A stretch of 64,000 nt of DNA from Neurospora tetraspora (GCF_033439725.1 NW_026944389.1:2790001-2854000); one strand, 5' to 3'; counted from the first letter of the stretch, positions 33,495 to 46,803 are shown. The notes: generated from the letters alone by a model not told the origin. A program made the numbers and translations.

Positions 33495-36400
33495 GAACTT
33501 TGCTAGAAGTCATCCCCCTTGGTTGTCATGAAAGTGAAGGAAAAGAAGCAGAGACACGTCATATCAAGCTTGTATAACGGCGGGCTTTTAGGAGTTTTTG
33601 GGTGGGTGGTTGCTAGGCTGAAAGTTTGGGTATGTACTAGAAGAAGAAGAGAACAAAAACGAAAAGATGGGACGTTTGGATTTTACGTGTCGGTATAGCC
33701 GGAATAGAATAAGGTGTGGAGTCTCACATCATCTTCATGTTAGTTCAATCCATATATATGTGCTGTGCTTCTGATGGCTGGAGGACGGGACGATTTTCGG
33801 GTTTCCTGGCGGTTCAAAGAAAAATAGGAGACTGTATTGTTGCCCTTTCTTTGTTGTCCTCCATTGTTTACTGCCCGTTTCTACTGTTCGTCATAGCGAG
33901 GATTTCCCTTTCTCAAGATCACATTATACTATAGCGGAATAGACGGTGGGTTTTTGCGTCGTTTCACTAAAAGAAAGAGAGTAGACTATAAAACCATAAC
34001 ATTGACGGGTAAGCCACATCCATCAATACACCTTACCCGCATCGCCATCGCCAAAGATTCCCAAACTGGTTCACATTATAATCAATCCTCGGCGATTCCA
34101 TATAGGTTTCTACGTCCTCTATGTATTACCAAGATAGATAAACGATCGCAAACTCCGGTTACTCCCGGCGTATCCGACATCCATATTCAACAGCCTCAGC
34201 TGGGCTGATAAACATTGATATACGATTTCATCTCAATTTCCACCAACCTCTCGGGGTGAGACCTCAACCCTCCGTTTATATTGCAGAGTGACGCACGTGG
34301 CGTGACGTGACGCGAGAACCCGAATGAAATCTTCCAAATTGTTATTTCAGAACTTCAAAGACGGATCTTCCGGTCGAAATCCATCCACCGACAAATCCGT
34401 GTGCGTATAATCCTAGATCAGATCAAGTGCTTCTGTTTATACGGACCGTAGGCCCGAGATAATTCATCGATCCAGAAGGTTTACTTCCGTCATCTACCTA
34501 CCTAGTCCACTCATGTGGTGGTGTGGTATGATGCTTTAATCCTTCTCATCAAACTAACGTTGCCTCACAGCATCTTTGTTTATGCGTTGGTTGCAAGGCC
34601 GATGGAATGGAATTCCGTCCCGTCAATGGAAACGCCAAGAAATAACTTTTTTCTAAACCGCGCGATCACGACCACCACCGATGAGGCAGGAGGTCACAAC
34701 TGTCAAAATGAAGTTCCTGCAGCAGTGCTGGCGCAGTTGCATCCTGACCGCCCGCAGAACAAGTGCTGCAACTGCAACCCCCCCGACTGACTTCCACTGG
34801 CCACTGCAAGCTGTGCAGTGATTGTGGGGATTGGCTCTGTTTGGCCGAAGCTTCTCCCATTTCTCGTCCAATCAAGCAGCCCTACTTGCACCGCTTGCAC
34901 AGACTTGCATGCTACGCCATGTGGAGATTGTGCCATTGATTGGTTAGAAATTTGACGATTTCTGTCCCGGTGTTTTGACTTTTGAAAGGGGGTTGGTGAC
35001 TGCCAGGAGGTGACGACGGTGATGTTGAGGACAAAACAGAGTCAAACAAACAAAAAACAAGTTGGAATGGACTATCCGTTTGATGTTCTCAATGGTGACG
35101 GAACCGATAAAGAGACACTATAGGCGATTTAGGACGATAATAACATTGTCGTGGGATAATTAACAAGGCGGTGAAGGAAGCCAGCCAGTTGAGCCGGGAA
35201 CGCCAGGGGCCGGGACAAGGCACGCACGGGACGGTGGGACTAGGGGTAAGACCCCGCCGGCCCGCGCCCATTGAGAACCGACCTCCATGATCGGACAAGG
35301 CCGACCGATCTTCTTGTCTAGTCGGCCGCTGTCAAAAATATCTCAACACCACACGGGTCTAACGGGCTACGTGGGATCGGTGACAACTGAAAGACCAAGT
35401 TGGGTGGGAAAAATCGGCGGTGCTCTTTCCGTGGATATTGGTGCCGGTGCCGTGATGAGACGAATTTGCGATTAATCATTCATTCAGATGCGTTCCAGTG
35501 TCTCGGTGGATGCCCTGTAATTCTGCGAGAATTGGATGAAATCAGGGGTGGGTGGTTGCAACTTGGCCCATTCACATTGCACACTGTCTGGTGCTTGAAC
35601 CCCTGAATCCGACATCGTGTGTTTCTCCTTGGTGACTCTTGCCGCCAATTGTCCTCCTCCTTCTTGGAACTGCAAGTGCGCGTTTCTCGACAACAAAGTC
35701 GCCAACCTGTGCACAACCGCTTCGTTACTTCCTTTCTGCAAGATCCAGCCCAGCGCTTTGAGAAAGGAATCAGTCACGCTGTCGAGTCGCGCGGTTTCAG
35801 CATTCAAAGTTCTTTGGCCGCTCGAAGCACCAGCCAGTCGCGCGCCAAGAGCTAGCCCATTTGCACCCATTCGCCCACAGACGGGTCTGGCTTCTGAGAA
35901 GGCAGGCTAACGAGACGAGGACATCCACACCAAAACAAAGTCCACTTTCCGTCGTGTCGTTGGCGAGACGCCCATCCCTGTCTGCCTCTTTCCCTTCAGA
36001 AGCTTTCCACTTTCTCTTTTGCCTTCTGTCAGTGTTGGAAGTGGAAAGCGACTGCGAAAGAAAAATTGTTTATCTGTTGTCCCACGGTTGAAAGGAGAGT
36101 GACAAGAACTTAAGAAGACCGAGCAGCAAGTAGAGTCTAGGTACCGTCTACATACAATACCTTGACTTGAGCTGGGAACCCCCCTTCACCGACTTAAGAA
36201 CCCGAACGGACGAACGAACCGAACCATCACGGTACACAGCCAGGATTTTGATTTTACTCTTTTGGAGTGGCAGCGGGACTCGGAACCCGCTTGCAGAGAC
36301 GAAGACAGACGAAGAACACGCCAATTTTGTTCCACAGCAATCGAGCAACCCGGAATTTTCACATCAGGAATTAAACCAAACAAACCACACCTCATCTTCT

Positions 36401-36578
36401 TGTCGAGGCCCATTTTAGCACTTTTTTTTTACTTGCTGTGGTCGACGCTGCGCGCTTGCACGACCTGCCTGTCGACCCGCGTTGTGCCACCCTCCGGCCT
36501 TCTCGAGTTTCACCGCCCCTCGATCTCGACCACCAAAACGGCCACCACAAAAACATCCAAACCGATTTTAGCCTCGGA
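33495..36578. other. 3.1-kb intergenic region, no supported gene
   Basis: It contains the 3' UTR of the polyQ gene and the leader/promoter of the TBC gene. A 128-codon minus-strand frame (35484-35870) and several shorter ones have no domains, splice sites or good starts. No tRNA or repeat is recognised. The last 450 bp are A/C- and T-rich, as in a 5' leader. Confidence 0.4.
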
Positions 36579-39500
36579 ATGGAGCTCGATCGCAAAACAC
36601 GGGACAGCAGGCACGACAGCAAATATGATGGCCAAGAAGAAACGTCAAAGTCGCCGCTCCCGTCGCCAAGTCCCACCGGGACCAATTCCTCTCCGATCGA
36701 GCTAGAATTCGACCAGAAGAGGACCATGGAGCACGACTCCCTCGTTTCCGTCCGCCTTTCCGAACCTTCGAGGTCTTCACTCCAAATCGATACGACCGTT
36801 TCCCCACCACGGAAGAACGTCTGGGGTCTCGATGACTCACCCTCCGCTTCGCCAACCGACGAGGACGCGGAGACAGAAACGATCAAGGAAGAAAAGAACG
36901 ATGAGGATCGCAATGACGAATTAAAGACGCCGGCGTCGACGCACAGCCCAAGCTTGCTGGAAGAGCTTGAGAGTGTGCAAGAAGAGGACAATGAGGAAGC
37001 GGAAGACGACAACGATGATGCACGCAGTGAGGGCTCAAGCGCTGAATCCGAGGACGTGAATTGGGACGATCTGCAAAAGAAAGAGGACGAGCAGGTCAAA
37101 GAGCAAGATGCAGATAATGTAAGTTGCATGCATGGCTGACGTTCCTGAAATAGTGCGACATCAGCCTATTTTGGTGGCTTACCCGCGCTGACACTCCCGC
37201 CCTTACAGACACAGTCGACTGCGATGCTGCTAGCGAAACTGGAGCAGGAAAATAATAAGATCGCGACAAATCCCAAGAGTGTCAAGGTTGCGGCCGTGGA
37301 AAAGGTAACTTCGCCAGGCCGCAAACCGAGACCACCATCCATGGCTCAGCTACGACAAATGGTCAATGGACCGACCCCTCCTGCTCTCAGATACTCGGTC
37401 CTGCCACCGCCACCCATGACCGAGCTCGAATTCTACATGGCCCTGGTCAAAGATCCTAAGCAGACGGCAGCCAGGCTTCCCACTCTGCTCTCCAACAAGA
37501 TCAGAAAGGGTATCCCCCCGCCGCTGCGCGGTGTGGTGTGGCAGAGCATGTGCGGTGCTCGTGACAAGGACCTCGAGGACGTGTTCGAACGGTTATCTGG
37601 CGAGTCAAGCCCATATGAGGGCATCATTGGCAAAGATCTCGGACGAAGCTTCCCCGGCGTGGAGATGTTTAGGGATCCCGAAGGTGACGGACAGCGCATG
37701 CTTGGTCGTGTGCTCAAGACGTTCAGTCTATACGACACGAAAATCGGGTACTGTCAGGGACTTGCGTTTCTGGTCGGACCCTTATTGATGCACATGCCGG
37801 ACAAGCATGCATTTTGTGTTTTGGTCAGGTAAGTCGGTCAGAGTTACTGCACCGTTGGGATTGTGATGGACATCGGATCGTCTTTGGCGGTAGCGAAAAG
37901 TCGATTGATTCCGGAAATAAGTGGCCGATCAGCTAACACATGCATTTCCACCCACAGGTTGATGGAGAACTACGATCTGCGCCACTGCTTTGTGCCCGAC
38001 TTGTCAGGACTGCACGTCCGAATTTACCAGTTTACAGAACTGCTCAAGCAGCATCTGCCCGTGGTGGCGGACCATCTCGAAGACTTGGGCGTCGAACCGG
38101 CCTATGTTTCACAATGGTTCCTGTCCTTCTTCGCGGTGACCTGCCCCCTGCCCATGCTGTTTCGCATCTACGATGTGATATTTGCGGAGGGGGCATCGGA
38201 AACGATCATGCGAGTAGCGCTGAGTCTGATGCGCAAGAATGAAGGCCGCATCCTGGCGTGCACGGAGATGGAGGACGTCATGCAGCTGCTTTTGTCACGC
38301 GGCTTGTGGGATTGTTACCACTACAATGCGGACGAGTTCGTCCAGGACTTTGTCGCTTTGTCGGACGTGGTCACCCGGGAACGAATGGCATTGCTCGAAC
38401 AGGGGTACCGTGAAGCCAAGATTCCTCCAAGCGCCAATCCCAAGAGCGAGGATGCGCCAGGGTCTGATGTTGCAACAGCAGCCTCCCGCTTTCTGGGTCG
38501 CTTGTGGGCTTCCTCATCAACCCCGAAATTGGCCTCTTTCGCGTCGGCAGTTCAGGGGTCCTCCACCGCGTCCTCGTCTTCACCCACCACCATTTCGTCT
38601 GGTAATACCCTTAGCCCCGGTCTGTCACGTCCCCTCAGCATGCTCCGCCGCAGCACTTCGAAGAGTACATTGAATTCCATGGAGGCTGCATCACAATCAT
38701 CATCAGCGTCGTCGTCGGCCAGTGTCTTGAGCTCTGCTTCGACCGAAGCGACGTCGGTCCAGTCGCGCGACAGCTCCACCACCATCGACCACGATTCATC
38801 AAGGGACTCGGTAGCTCTTGGCAGCAGCGCCGCTAGCACCAAGGCCAAACAGGCGCACTTCTCGGTTACCCCCAGCCTCTATCAAGACGACCGCAAGCAC
38901 TTGCACACCCAGATCGAGGACCTCCTCACCGCCCTTAGCGAACTACAACGGAACCACGCCTTGTTGGCCAGCCAATTGCAGAAGGAGAGAGAGGAGCGCG
39001 ATGAAGATCGCCAGGCTGTACGTTCGTTGCTCGATGGCCTACGAAAGAAGGCCAACCCTGCTGCACTGTCGTATGCGGCGGCAGCAAGAGAGGCCGAAGA
39101 AGACGACGAAACACCGAGCAAAGATGTCGAAATCGATCTGAGCCCCGAGGAGCTATCCGACCTGCTCGACTTCGTCGCCGACCGATTCAGCGAAGAAGAT
39201 CCCAACAAGGTAGCAATACCGCAAACCAAGGAGCAGCTGCACGAAGATCTTGTACGAGTGAGAGAACAATTATCGAACGAACAAGCCAAGACACAAGAAT
39301 GCAACCGCAGGATACATGATATGGAGCAAGAGGTGGCCAACATGAAAGAACAACTGAGGGAAACCCACGCCCATGTGCGCAACATGCATGCGGAAAAGCA
39401 GCGCCTTGAGCGCCAAATCCACGGCATGCGAGTTAGAGCCTCGGATGCCACACCTTCCTCGGAAGGAGGCGATTGGTTTGGCCGATCATCGATTAGCGGT

Positions 39501-40088
39501 AGCAGCGCACCCGGCGGCGGTCTGCGCGAGTTGAAGCTCGTGCGTAGCAAGTCCTCGCCTGCGCCACCTCCCATGTATCCTACCAAGCGGTCCTCCAGCA
39601 TGATGACCACCTCTACACTGGTGTCCGCTTCCACCCACAGACAGTCCACTTCCACCCACAGACGCGAAGCTAGCAATGCTACCACCATCTCGGCGATTAG
39701 CTCCAACTCGCCCCCGGCTCCGGCGCCCGTCTCGCTGGCAGCGGCAAGCCCCGCCAACACGGGTCAAGCCCCGACCAGCGAGAACGATGCGCTCTTGCTC
39801 GAGCTCGTCCAGGCCAAGACGGCCGAGGCCATGGCTAAGCAAGAGGCGGAAGAGGCAAAGCAACAGCTCGAAAGAATGCGCAAGGCACTCGGGCTGACGC
39901 CGGGCGAGATGCCGTCGGTGAACTCGCAGTCAGCGCATAATAGCATGGCTGGCATGTTTGGGCGGTTGACTGGCCCCTCGACGCCTGATGGCGGTCCTGG
40001 GTTGCAGAAGGTGGTCACGTCGCCGCCGGGGACGTCAGCTGGGAATACTGCCAGTGGCGCTAGCTTCTGGGGTTGGGGGAAGAAGTGA
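36579..40088 (+). CDS. TBC-domain Rab GTPase-activating protein with C-terminal coiled coils (Gyp5-like), 1,096 aa
   Basis: It should stimulate GTP hydrolysis on a Ypt/Rab GTPase of the exocytic pathway. Exons are 36579-37118, 37209-37828 and 37958-40088 (GTAAGT donors, ACAG acceptors), with a joined ORF of 3,291 nt. The start is the first ATG in frame (MELDRKTRDSRHDSK). The N-terminal 180 residues are acidic and disordered. The TBC domain (about 275-480) contains RKGIPPPLRGVVWQSMCG, the arginine finger in GKDLGRSFPG and the glutamine finger in IGYCQGLAFL. Long Ser-rich linkers and two coiled coils follow (about 680-790 and 970-1010). The layout resembles yeast Gyp5/Gyl1 and metazoan EVI5. 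Both catalytic fingers are intact. The substrate Rab is inferred only by family. Confidence 0.92.
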
Positions 40089-43000
40089 AGTATAGAGGTT
40101 TAAAGTGAACCATCTGGATAAAGTGTATGGGATAGAGACAAGTGACAGGATCATTGTTTGACGTTGTTCAAAGAGGGAGGATTGTAACATGCATGCCATG
40201 TGGAATATGCCTATCATGTTCCCATCATCACTTATCATATTGTGAGTATCGTTCGAACACAAAAAAGATGTCTTTTTCTGTGTCTGTTTTGGGCTGGCTT
40301 TCAAGAAGAAAAGCCTTCAGTTTTCACTTAGCTTGTGGATCATACATCCATATCATATATCATATCACGACGACGGAGTCCCGAGAGGACACCTCGGGTT
40401 TTTTTATCATTTTATATACTCATATAGTATAAACTCTCTTCTCAAATGACTAAAAGTGTGCTGGGTGAAACTTAATAGTGTTACGAGCTTTGTACGACAC
40501 CCCACCCACCACTACCTTTTCCGTTTCCTCCTCTTTCCTCAGGGTCCTCTCGGTAGTCGGGAAGTGGACAAGCGGGGGTAGTGGGAATGAATGAGGGGAT
40601 GTAAACCAGGTACAGAATGTACATATCTCGCTTGACATCGCTTATCGGTCGGTTCTTATGCTTATTCGGTAAGGTCGTGAGGTACCATAGCTAGAATCAT
40701 ATAGCTGGTAAATGAGCAGCCCTCACCGACTCGCGACTCGAATTCGCCAAAAAAGAAAAAGCTGGAGGTCCTAAACTGGAAGCTGTGCCGACTGATGAGG
40801 ACAAGACTGGATGGACCGAGATGATAGATCAGGAAGACGGATGATACTTAGTGGAAGTTAACGTCCACCCCCCGTGCCACCATACAAGGCTATACAAGCT
40901 GTGTGGAAAATCGTGGACAAACTTTGTTTAGTTTTCGATTTCGTGCTATGGCTCTTGACCGGTTGTGAAAATGTGTCTATACCGGTGCCCAGATTGTGTA
41001 ACGGCGGGATCGATGGGACTTCCACTTCTTTGGGAGAGCGGGCGGGAGAGCGGTTAGTTAGAGTGCATCACCTCCCTACCTTACCTTACCATCCGTACTC
41101 CAGGTGAAAGAGTGTCTGCTGTGGAGATGATAGATAACCTGGACCTTTCGAGCTCTCGCTCTCTCTTTGAAGTTTAAACAGTAGAGCTGTCTGCCTATTC
41201 TAGGCGCTGGTGCCAAAGCGGCTAAACTGCAGACGGTGTCTCACAAATATGAGTTGACTAGGTACCTGCTATATCTGCCGTACACATTCGAAATGAAAGT
41301 GTGTCTGTCTGTCCTGCGAACGTGGTTGAGAAACTTTCTTTTTTCCGTCTTTCTCTGAAACGGTGAAACAGGAGGGAGATGTTTGCCTGGCGAGCTGGCT
41401 AGGCGCTTGCTTGTCCTTGTTCTGTCCTTTGAAGAGTCTCCGGATATCGGTATCTTAGTGGAAGCTTTTCTTTCCGTTGATGCGACCCTTGATTGTCTAG
41501 ACTGAAGTCAAGTATCAAAGGGGAAGACCGCCCGGTCTAGCCGCTCTCGGGCGCGTGTGTGAACAAGAAGCTCAAATGCGTCAATCGATGTGGAAGAGAA
41601 CAGGTAGAGAAACGTGAGGTAAGAAAACCTGTCGGCGGCCAGTTGCCGTCCACTTGAGGTGTGACGTTATTGGCTTGGCCCTCTATCTTGGCAGAATTTA
41701 CAGGGTTCTCAATTGAATGTTCTGCTGTTACCGTAGTGTTAGTGCCAAATTTCACATGCCATTTATGACGACTATTCTTGGAGTCGCCCACGTTCTAGGC
41801 GGTTGCTGTGCGGTACCTACACCACACCAATGACGGGAAGACTGTCGCGTGCTTCGATGTGGATGTGGATTGCAATGTTACTATAGGCAGAAGCTGAGGA
41901 AGGAAGAGTCATAAAGCAGATGGTTTGGAATTTCGACTAGTTCGTTTGCAGAACCGGACCAATATTGCTACTTGTCCTCTTATGTTCTGGCGGTTGTTAT
42001 CGTAGTTTCCTCTGGTTGTAGTTCTGTTAATATTTCAAGTTCACCTGGTAGGGAAGGTCGTATTAGGGGCTCTGTTTCGAGGTTTGAAGGGGTGTAGCAA
42101 CTAGCAATTGTTGCACCATGTTTGAGATGGTAGCAGACGTCATCCACAAGGGGTGGTCGAGTTGTTGTTTACTACCAGAACAGGTAGGCTTCAATACCTA
42201 ACGACACAGTTTTCCAACTTGAATTCCTTGAATACTTTTCTTTTGGATAAGGGTACTTCGGAACGATGTGCAGCCCCTCCAGGCTTCAGGAAGCACGACA
42301 TGGCCGAGACAAGTGTGGGCAGGAAAACGAGAGAGGTCTGATAGGGTGAACGACAAACAGTGACACACTTGGCCTGCTGTTTTTGTGGCATGATGAGATC
42401 ATTCATGGAATCCGGTCTGGAGGAGTGCTGCGCCGTTGGCTCGTGCCCTTTCCATTTCTCGTGCTTCTCTCGCCGACGGTGGGGTTCTTCCTGCGTATCC
42501 TCCGCGTTGCCCTATCTTCTTTGGTGGGGCGACCCTGCAGCTTTGGGTGTTTTGGGTGTCAGCGGCCCCACTAACAGTGCCGCTGCTGGGTCTTGCAGGT
42601 CTCCCGTCGTTTTTGATGGTCGATTGCGCTTGCAGAGTTCCCGCCCGCCGTCGTCACCAAGTTTTTGACAGGTACGGTACAGGCCGCAGACATTGATATA
42701 CGATCCGTCAGTGACTGCACCCCTCTTCTCGTTCTTGGTCAATTTCAACTTTCCATTCTTCTTTCCCTCCTCCAGAATTCAATCCTGTTGATATCCTCCA
42801 TCTCGCCCTCTCCGGCTAAACACCACGACCTCGAAAGCAGAACGCCAAACAGTGAGTTCTACCCTATCCATCATCCTACCGCAAACTCCTATCAATACAC
42901 AACCAAACGAGTACGGACTTCACGCGCTCGTTTGGAATTCACCCGCCTGCTTCCTGTCCTTTCAGTCTTGTGGTTTGTTTCTGACCGTCTTCCCGTTTGT

Positions 43001-43135
43001 CGTCATAGAATCTCTCGAGTTGACAGCTTCATCCCCCGCCCGCGAATCTCCTCTCTTATCAGTAACCACCAAGCAACCATCAACGAATTTTATACCACAC
43101 ATCAACAATAGCGAAAACGCCTAAATACCTTCACA
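40089..43135. other. 3-kb intergenic region, no supported gene
   Basis: TBC 3' UTR on the left and promoter plus leader of the reticulon gene on the right. Open frames (for example 42360-42696 in overlapping frames) lack domains. A hairpin with a T-run is listed separately. I checked the TGGTGCCAAAGCGGC stretch at about 41208 for a tRNA and found none. Confidence 0.4.
40380..40405 (+). other. GC hairpin followed by a T7 run
   Basis: CCCGAG (40380-40385) and CTCGGG (40393-40398) form a perfect 6-bp stem with a 7-nt loop, followed directly by seven T. This resembles a Pol III transcript end or a bacterial-type terminator. No A/B boxes were found upstream, so it may be chance or an mRNA 3'-end element. 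Confidence 0.4.
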
Positions 43136-44460
43136 ATGGCCGACCAATGCTCTAACGGCTCGACTAACCTCGATGCCCTCAAGAACAGTAAGGTATGTGC
43201 GCTGCTCAGCTTGTGCGAGCTTCTCCCCTCCCTTCGAACCAGCGATAAGGACCGCCCGCTAATGATTGCGTCAGTGTTTCACAACAGCTCCCAACACCAC
43301 CAATACTAGCGACTCCTATCGCCGTGACACTCCAAAATGCAGAAACTGACTGGATCCACCAATAGATGCCGCTTCTGCATACGATGCCGTGACAAAGGGT
43401 ATGTTTGATTTTCTTGGGAGTTTTGCCTGCTCTCAAGCTCTTGGCTGGTGGAGATAAGCTAACGATGACGTTGTGTTTCAGGCCCTGTCGCTCAGAACGT
43501 CGCCGACCAGCACGCCAAGACTGTTGACGAGCTCTCCAACCTTTCTGCCTCTCGCCGCACTCCCTCGACCCCCGCGGCTACTGGCCAGCCCTTAACACAT
43601 TACCACTCGTTCTTCTCCGAGCTGTTGTCATGGAACAATCCTCGTACGTTCAACTCGAGAATCCCGAGAAACAGCCCGAGCCGTTTTGCTAACAAACAGC
43701 TTTAGGTGCCTCCGCCATTGCTTACCTGAGCATCGTTGCTGCCATCCTCTCTATTAGGTACTTTGATGTGCTCCGCTTGTGTTTCAAGCTCACTTGGATG
43801 GTCCTTGGTGTCAGCGTTGCCGCCGAACTTGCTGGCAAGACCATTCTCAACCAGGGCTTCGCGACTCAGCTACGCCCGCGCAAGTATTACACTGTTTCCA
43901 AGGAGACTCTTGACAGCGCTATTGGCGATGTTCACGAGCTCGTTAACTTCTTTGTCATCGAGGCTCAGCGCGTCCTCTTCGCTGAGAACGTCTACGTTTC
44001 CGGCTTCGTTGCCCTCGCCGCTTTCTTCGCCTATTACCTCGTCAAGATCGTCCCCTACTGGGGTCTTGCCCTGATTGGCACTACTATTGCCTTCCTCGGT
44101 CCCCTCGTCTACAAGACCAACAAGGAGGTTATCGATGCCCAGCTTCACCGTGCTAGCGAGATCATCGGCGCCCAGACTGCTCAGCTCAAGACCGTTGCTC
44201 AGCAGAACACCGAGAAGGCTACCCAATTGACCAAGCAGTACGTTGGCGAGTATACCGCCAAGGCCCAGACCCTGGTTGGACTCCACGGCGAGGAGCACAC
44301 CAACGGTCATGCCAACACCCATGCCAACAAGTCCGAGCTCCGTGACGCCGACTTCCCTCCCGCCCCCAGGGCCGACATCAAGACCGAGCTTGCGGCTCCT
44401 ATCGAGCCTGTCGTTCCCGTCACTGTCAAGAGCGGTGAGCAGCAGCCTCTGCTGATTTAA
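43136..44460 (+). CDS. Reticulon-domain ER membrane-shaping protein (Rtn1-like), 333 aa
   Basis: Reticulons insert hairpins into the ER membrane to stabilise tubules. Exons are 43136-43187, 43366-43398, 43482-43643 and 43706-44460, including a 33-nt micro-exon, and the joined ORF is 1,002 nt. The first donor is best taken as GTAAGG at 43188, because this keeps the frame through LKNNAASAYDAVTKGPVAQNV. A competing GTATGT 5 nt downstream does not. The reticulon domain begins at about 65 (FFSELLSWNNPRASAIAYLS) with two long hydrophobic hairpins, about 85-120 and 160-205. The C-terminal tail is soluble and Ala/Lys-rich and ends QQPLLI. No signal peptide is seen. Confidence 0.92.
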
Positions 44461-45075
44461 GCGAGCTCCCTTGCTTTTACCTTCTACGGCGATAATTATG
44501 TTGTGGTCGGTTGTACTCTTTACCTGAATACTCCATGGCCGGCAATGTCCGGGATTCCATGGTCATGATACCCCGTTGGTATAAAGCGGTGGCTGATCTT
44601 CAACCAGAAGTTGTTGTCTAGTCGCCAGCTCGCGACCAGCAAACAGCCAAGTCGAGGTGGTGGAGGAGACAAATAGTCGTTAGTAATGGATGAGTGGGTG
44701 GATGAATGAGATGGTTTCTTTCCAGTTCTTCGGTTTGTCATATCCTCGTGGCAAGGAAAGCATGTGAAAAATGGCGAAGAGATGGGTGAATATGGGATGG
44801 TGTGCTACCTGATGACGGATGATGACTTAACGTGAACTTAAGGAGCACAAATCAGGGTGGAGTCGCGGCATTTCATTTTCTCGGGTCTCCGGAGTATTGG
44901 GTTCTTGTCTTTCTATTTACCTAAGTAAATTCCGTACTTGTCAAATTGTTTGTAACCAACTTTGGCGCAAGATCTTGATATGTACGACTGTGATTGTTTG
45001 ACAGTGCTTTGTGCGATGTTCGAAAAGCGGGTATGGTGCTTATAACTCCTGTGTGGATCCGCTTTCAAACATCAA
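44461..45075. other. Intergenic between reticulon and tRNA-Gln
   Basis: Reticulon 3' flank and the region upstream of the tRNA gene. No other feature is recognised. Confidence 0.45.
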
Positions 45076-45160
45076 GGTTGTATAGTGTAGCGGTTATCAC
45101 TCCGGATTCTGATTTCTTCAGAACATTCCGGCAACCCCGGTTCGATTCCGGGTACGACCT
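45076..45160 (+). tRNA. tRNA-Gln (anticodon CUG) with a 13-nt intron
   Basis: The acceptor stem GGTTGTA pairs with TACGACC (one G-U), with discriminator T. The D arm is GTG/CAC around TAGCGGTTAT. The anticodon stem CCGGA/TCCGG encloses a 20-nt loop, read as TTCTGA, an intron of about 13 nt (TTTCTTCAGAACA), then T, giving anticodon CTG. The T arm is CCCGG-TTCGATT-CCGGG. Box A (TAGTGTAGCGG) and box B (GGTTCGATTCC) are good. A T6 Pol III terminator lies about 13 nt downstream. CUG reads CAG, one of the two codons heavily used in the polyQ gene of this window. Confidence 0.93.
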
Positions 45161-45522
45161 CATCTTTTGCAGTTTTTTGTCTAACTCCAATGTGCTGGAG
45201 CTCATCTTGGATGTCCATATCCTGAGTGTTTACTTTTTTTCGGTTGCAAGCTGAGCATAGTGTTGACTTGTGTCGTTGTGTTGTTAACCGGAAAGGTGAA
45301 CACAGCTTCCCCCGCTTTCCGATCCCAGTTATGCGTACGGTCAAGACGGTGAGAGTTGTATGTTGTTAATTCTTTTGCCCCGAACATACTCGTAGAATGA
45401 ATGTTGCTCATTTGTCAACGTATCAACACCATTTATGAGAAATAACATGAGCTCAAGAACTTTCAATTTTAGTCTAAATATGCCTCCAGTCTAGAAACAC
45501 TTCACCCAACACCCGACCACAT
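45161..45522. other. Convergent spacer between tRNA-Gln and HIS5
   Basis: Contains the Pol III T-run (about 45173-45178) and the HIS5 3' UTR. Nothing else was found. Confidence 0.5.
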
Positions 45523-46803
45523 TTACTCCCCCCTAACCTCCTTCAACGCCTCCCTCAACGCCGCCAAAAACCTCGTAACCTCCTCCTCCGTACCAACCGT
45601 AATCCTCAAGCACCCCTCGCACCCATGCTCCTTACCTCTAAACCGGACCACCACCCCCTTCGTCTCCGCCAACTTCTCATACACCTTCAGCGCCGTCTCG
45701 TTGCTCGGCTTGCCCTCCTTATCCAGCATCTCGTACAGCAAAAAGTTGCTGCTCTCACCACCCGCCAACTTGCCCACGCCCGGAACCAGCGGCAGCTCCG
45801 CCACCAGCCTCTCCCGCTGCTGGATCAGCTTCTCCTTGTTCGCGCGCATCACCTGCAGGCCCTCGGGCCCCAGCGCGTAGCTGGCCAGCGCGCTGGTCGG
45901 CGAAGAGATGTTGTAGGGCGCCTTGAGGCTGTTCAAAAGTCTGGCGATGGGAGGGGATGTGAAGGCCACTCCCAAGCGGATGCCGGCCAGGCCGAAGGCT
46001 TTGGACAAAGTCTGCATGACGACTAGGTTCGGCCACTCGTTGACCCAATCGGCCAGCGAGGCCGAGTCGGGCGCGAAGTCGATGTAGGCCTCGTCGACGA
46101 CCACGACGCCGTTCCAGGTTGGGTGTTCGAGGACTTGGCGGATGTCCTCCTTGGCGAGCAGCGAGCCCGTGGGGTTACCCGGCGAGCAGAGGTAGATGAT
46201 CTTGATGTTGGGTTCCGTAGACAAAGCCTCGAGCACGCGCGGCACGTCGACGGCGAAGGAAGGCGCCGGCAGCAGCGGGATCTTGACGAGCCCGACGTCG
46301 TTCACCTGCGCGGACACGGAGTACATGCCGTAGGTGGGCGGGCAGACCAGGATGCGGTCGCGGCCGGGAACACAGAAGCAACGGAGAAGAGCGTCGATGG
46401 CCTCGTCGGAGCCGACGCCCACGCAGAGGTTGTCGGGCGTGAGGAGCTTGGAGGTGTGCGCGTGGGTCGTGCGCAGGTTGCACAAAAGCTGCTTGAGGTC
46501 GCGCTGGTGAGGGTCCGGGTAGCGGTGCAGGCCGAGGAGGTCGAGCTCGGGACCACCGGAGCCGGAGCCGGTACCACCCAAGTTCGAGGGGACCGGGGGC
46601 CCGTAGGCGTTCTCGTTGGCGTCTAGGAGGATGTTGGTGCCATCGTCCTTGTAGTCACTGAGGTTTGAGTGTTAGTCGGTACACTTTATGAGACGTCGTA
46701 GACATCTCGGACTATAGGGTGAGACTCACTCGCGCGCGCAGCGATAAGGTTCCAAAGCGAGGATGTTTGGCCTGGCGCAGGTCTCGAGATTGAAGGGCGA
46801 CAT
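45523..46803 (-). CDS. HIS5: Histidinol-phosphate aminotransferase, 402 aa
   Basis: A PLP enzyme converting imidazole-acetol phosphate plus glutamate to histidinol phosphate in histidine synthesis. Exons are 46803-46730 and 46657-45523 (GTGAGT donor, CTCAG acceptor), with a joined ORF of 1,209 nt. Hallmarks are ILLDANENAYGPP near the N-terminus, CVGVGSDEAIDALLR, CSPGNPTGS, VVVDEAYIDF, the Schiff-base lysine in MQTLSKAFGLAGIRLG, and a C-terminal LRITVGTEEEV with the phosphate-contacting Arg. The first exon encodes only about 25 residues (MSPFNLETCARPNILALEPY). Length is typical for fungal HIS5. Two TGACTC sites upstream suggest cross-pathway (CPC1/GCN4) control. All active-site motifs are intact. 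Confidence 0.95.

Noticed and set aside
35484-35870. 128-codon minus-strand frame
   Set aside because: No homologous motif, no clear start context, and a competing open frame on the opposite strand.
37863-37957. ATG near 37866 as a separate start for the TBC second half
   Set aside because: It lies inside a GTAAGT...CACAG intron. Splicing joins the TBC domain in frame, so the upstream exons belong to the same gene.
41205-41275. tRNA-like GGTGCCAAAGCGGCTAAACT stretch
   Set aside because: No acceptor or T-arm pairing and no box B, so it is not a tRNA.
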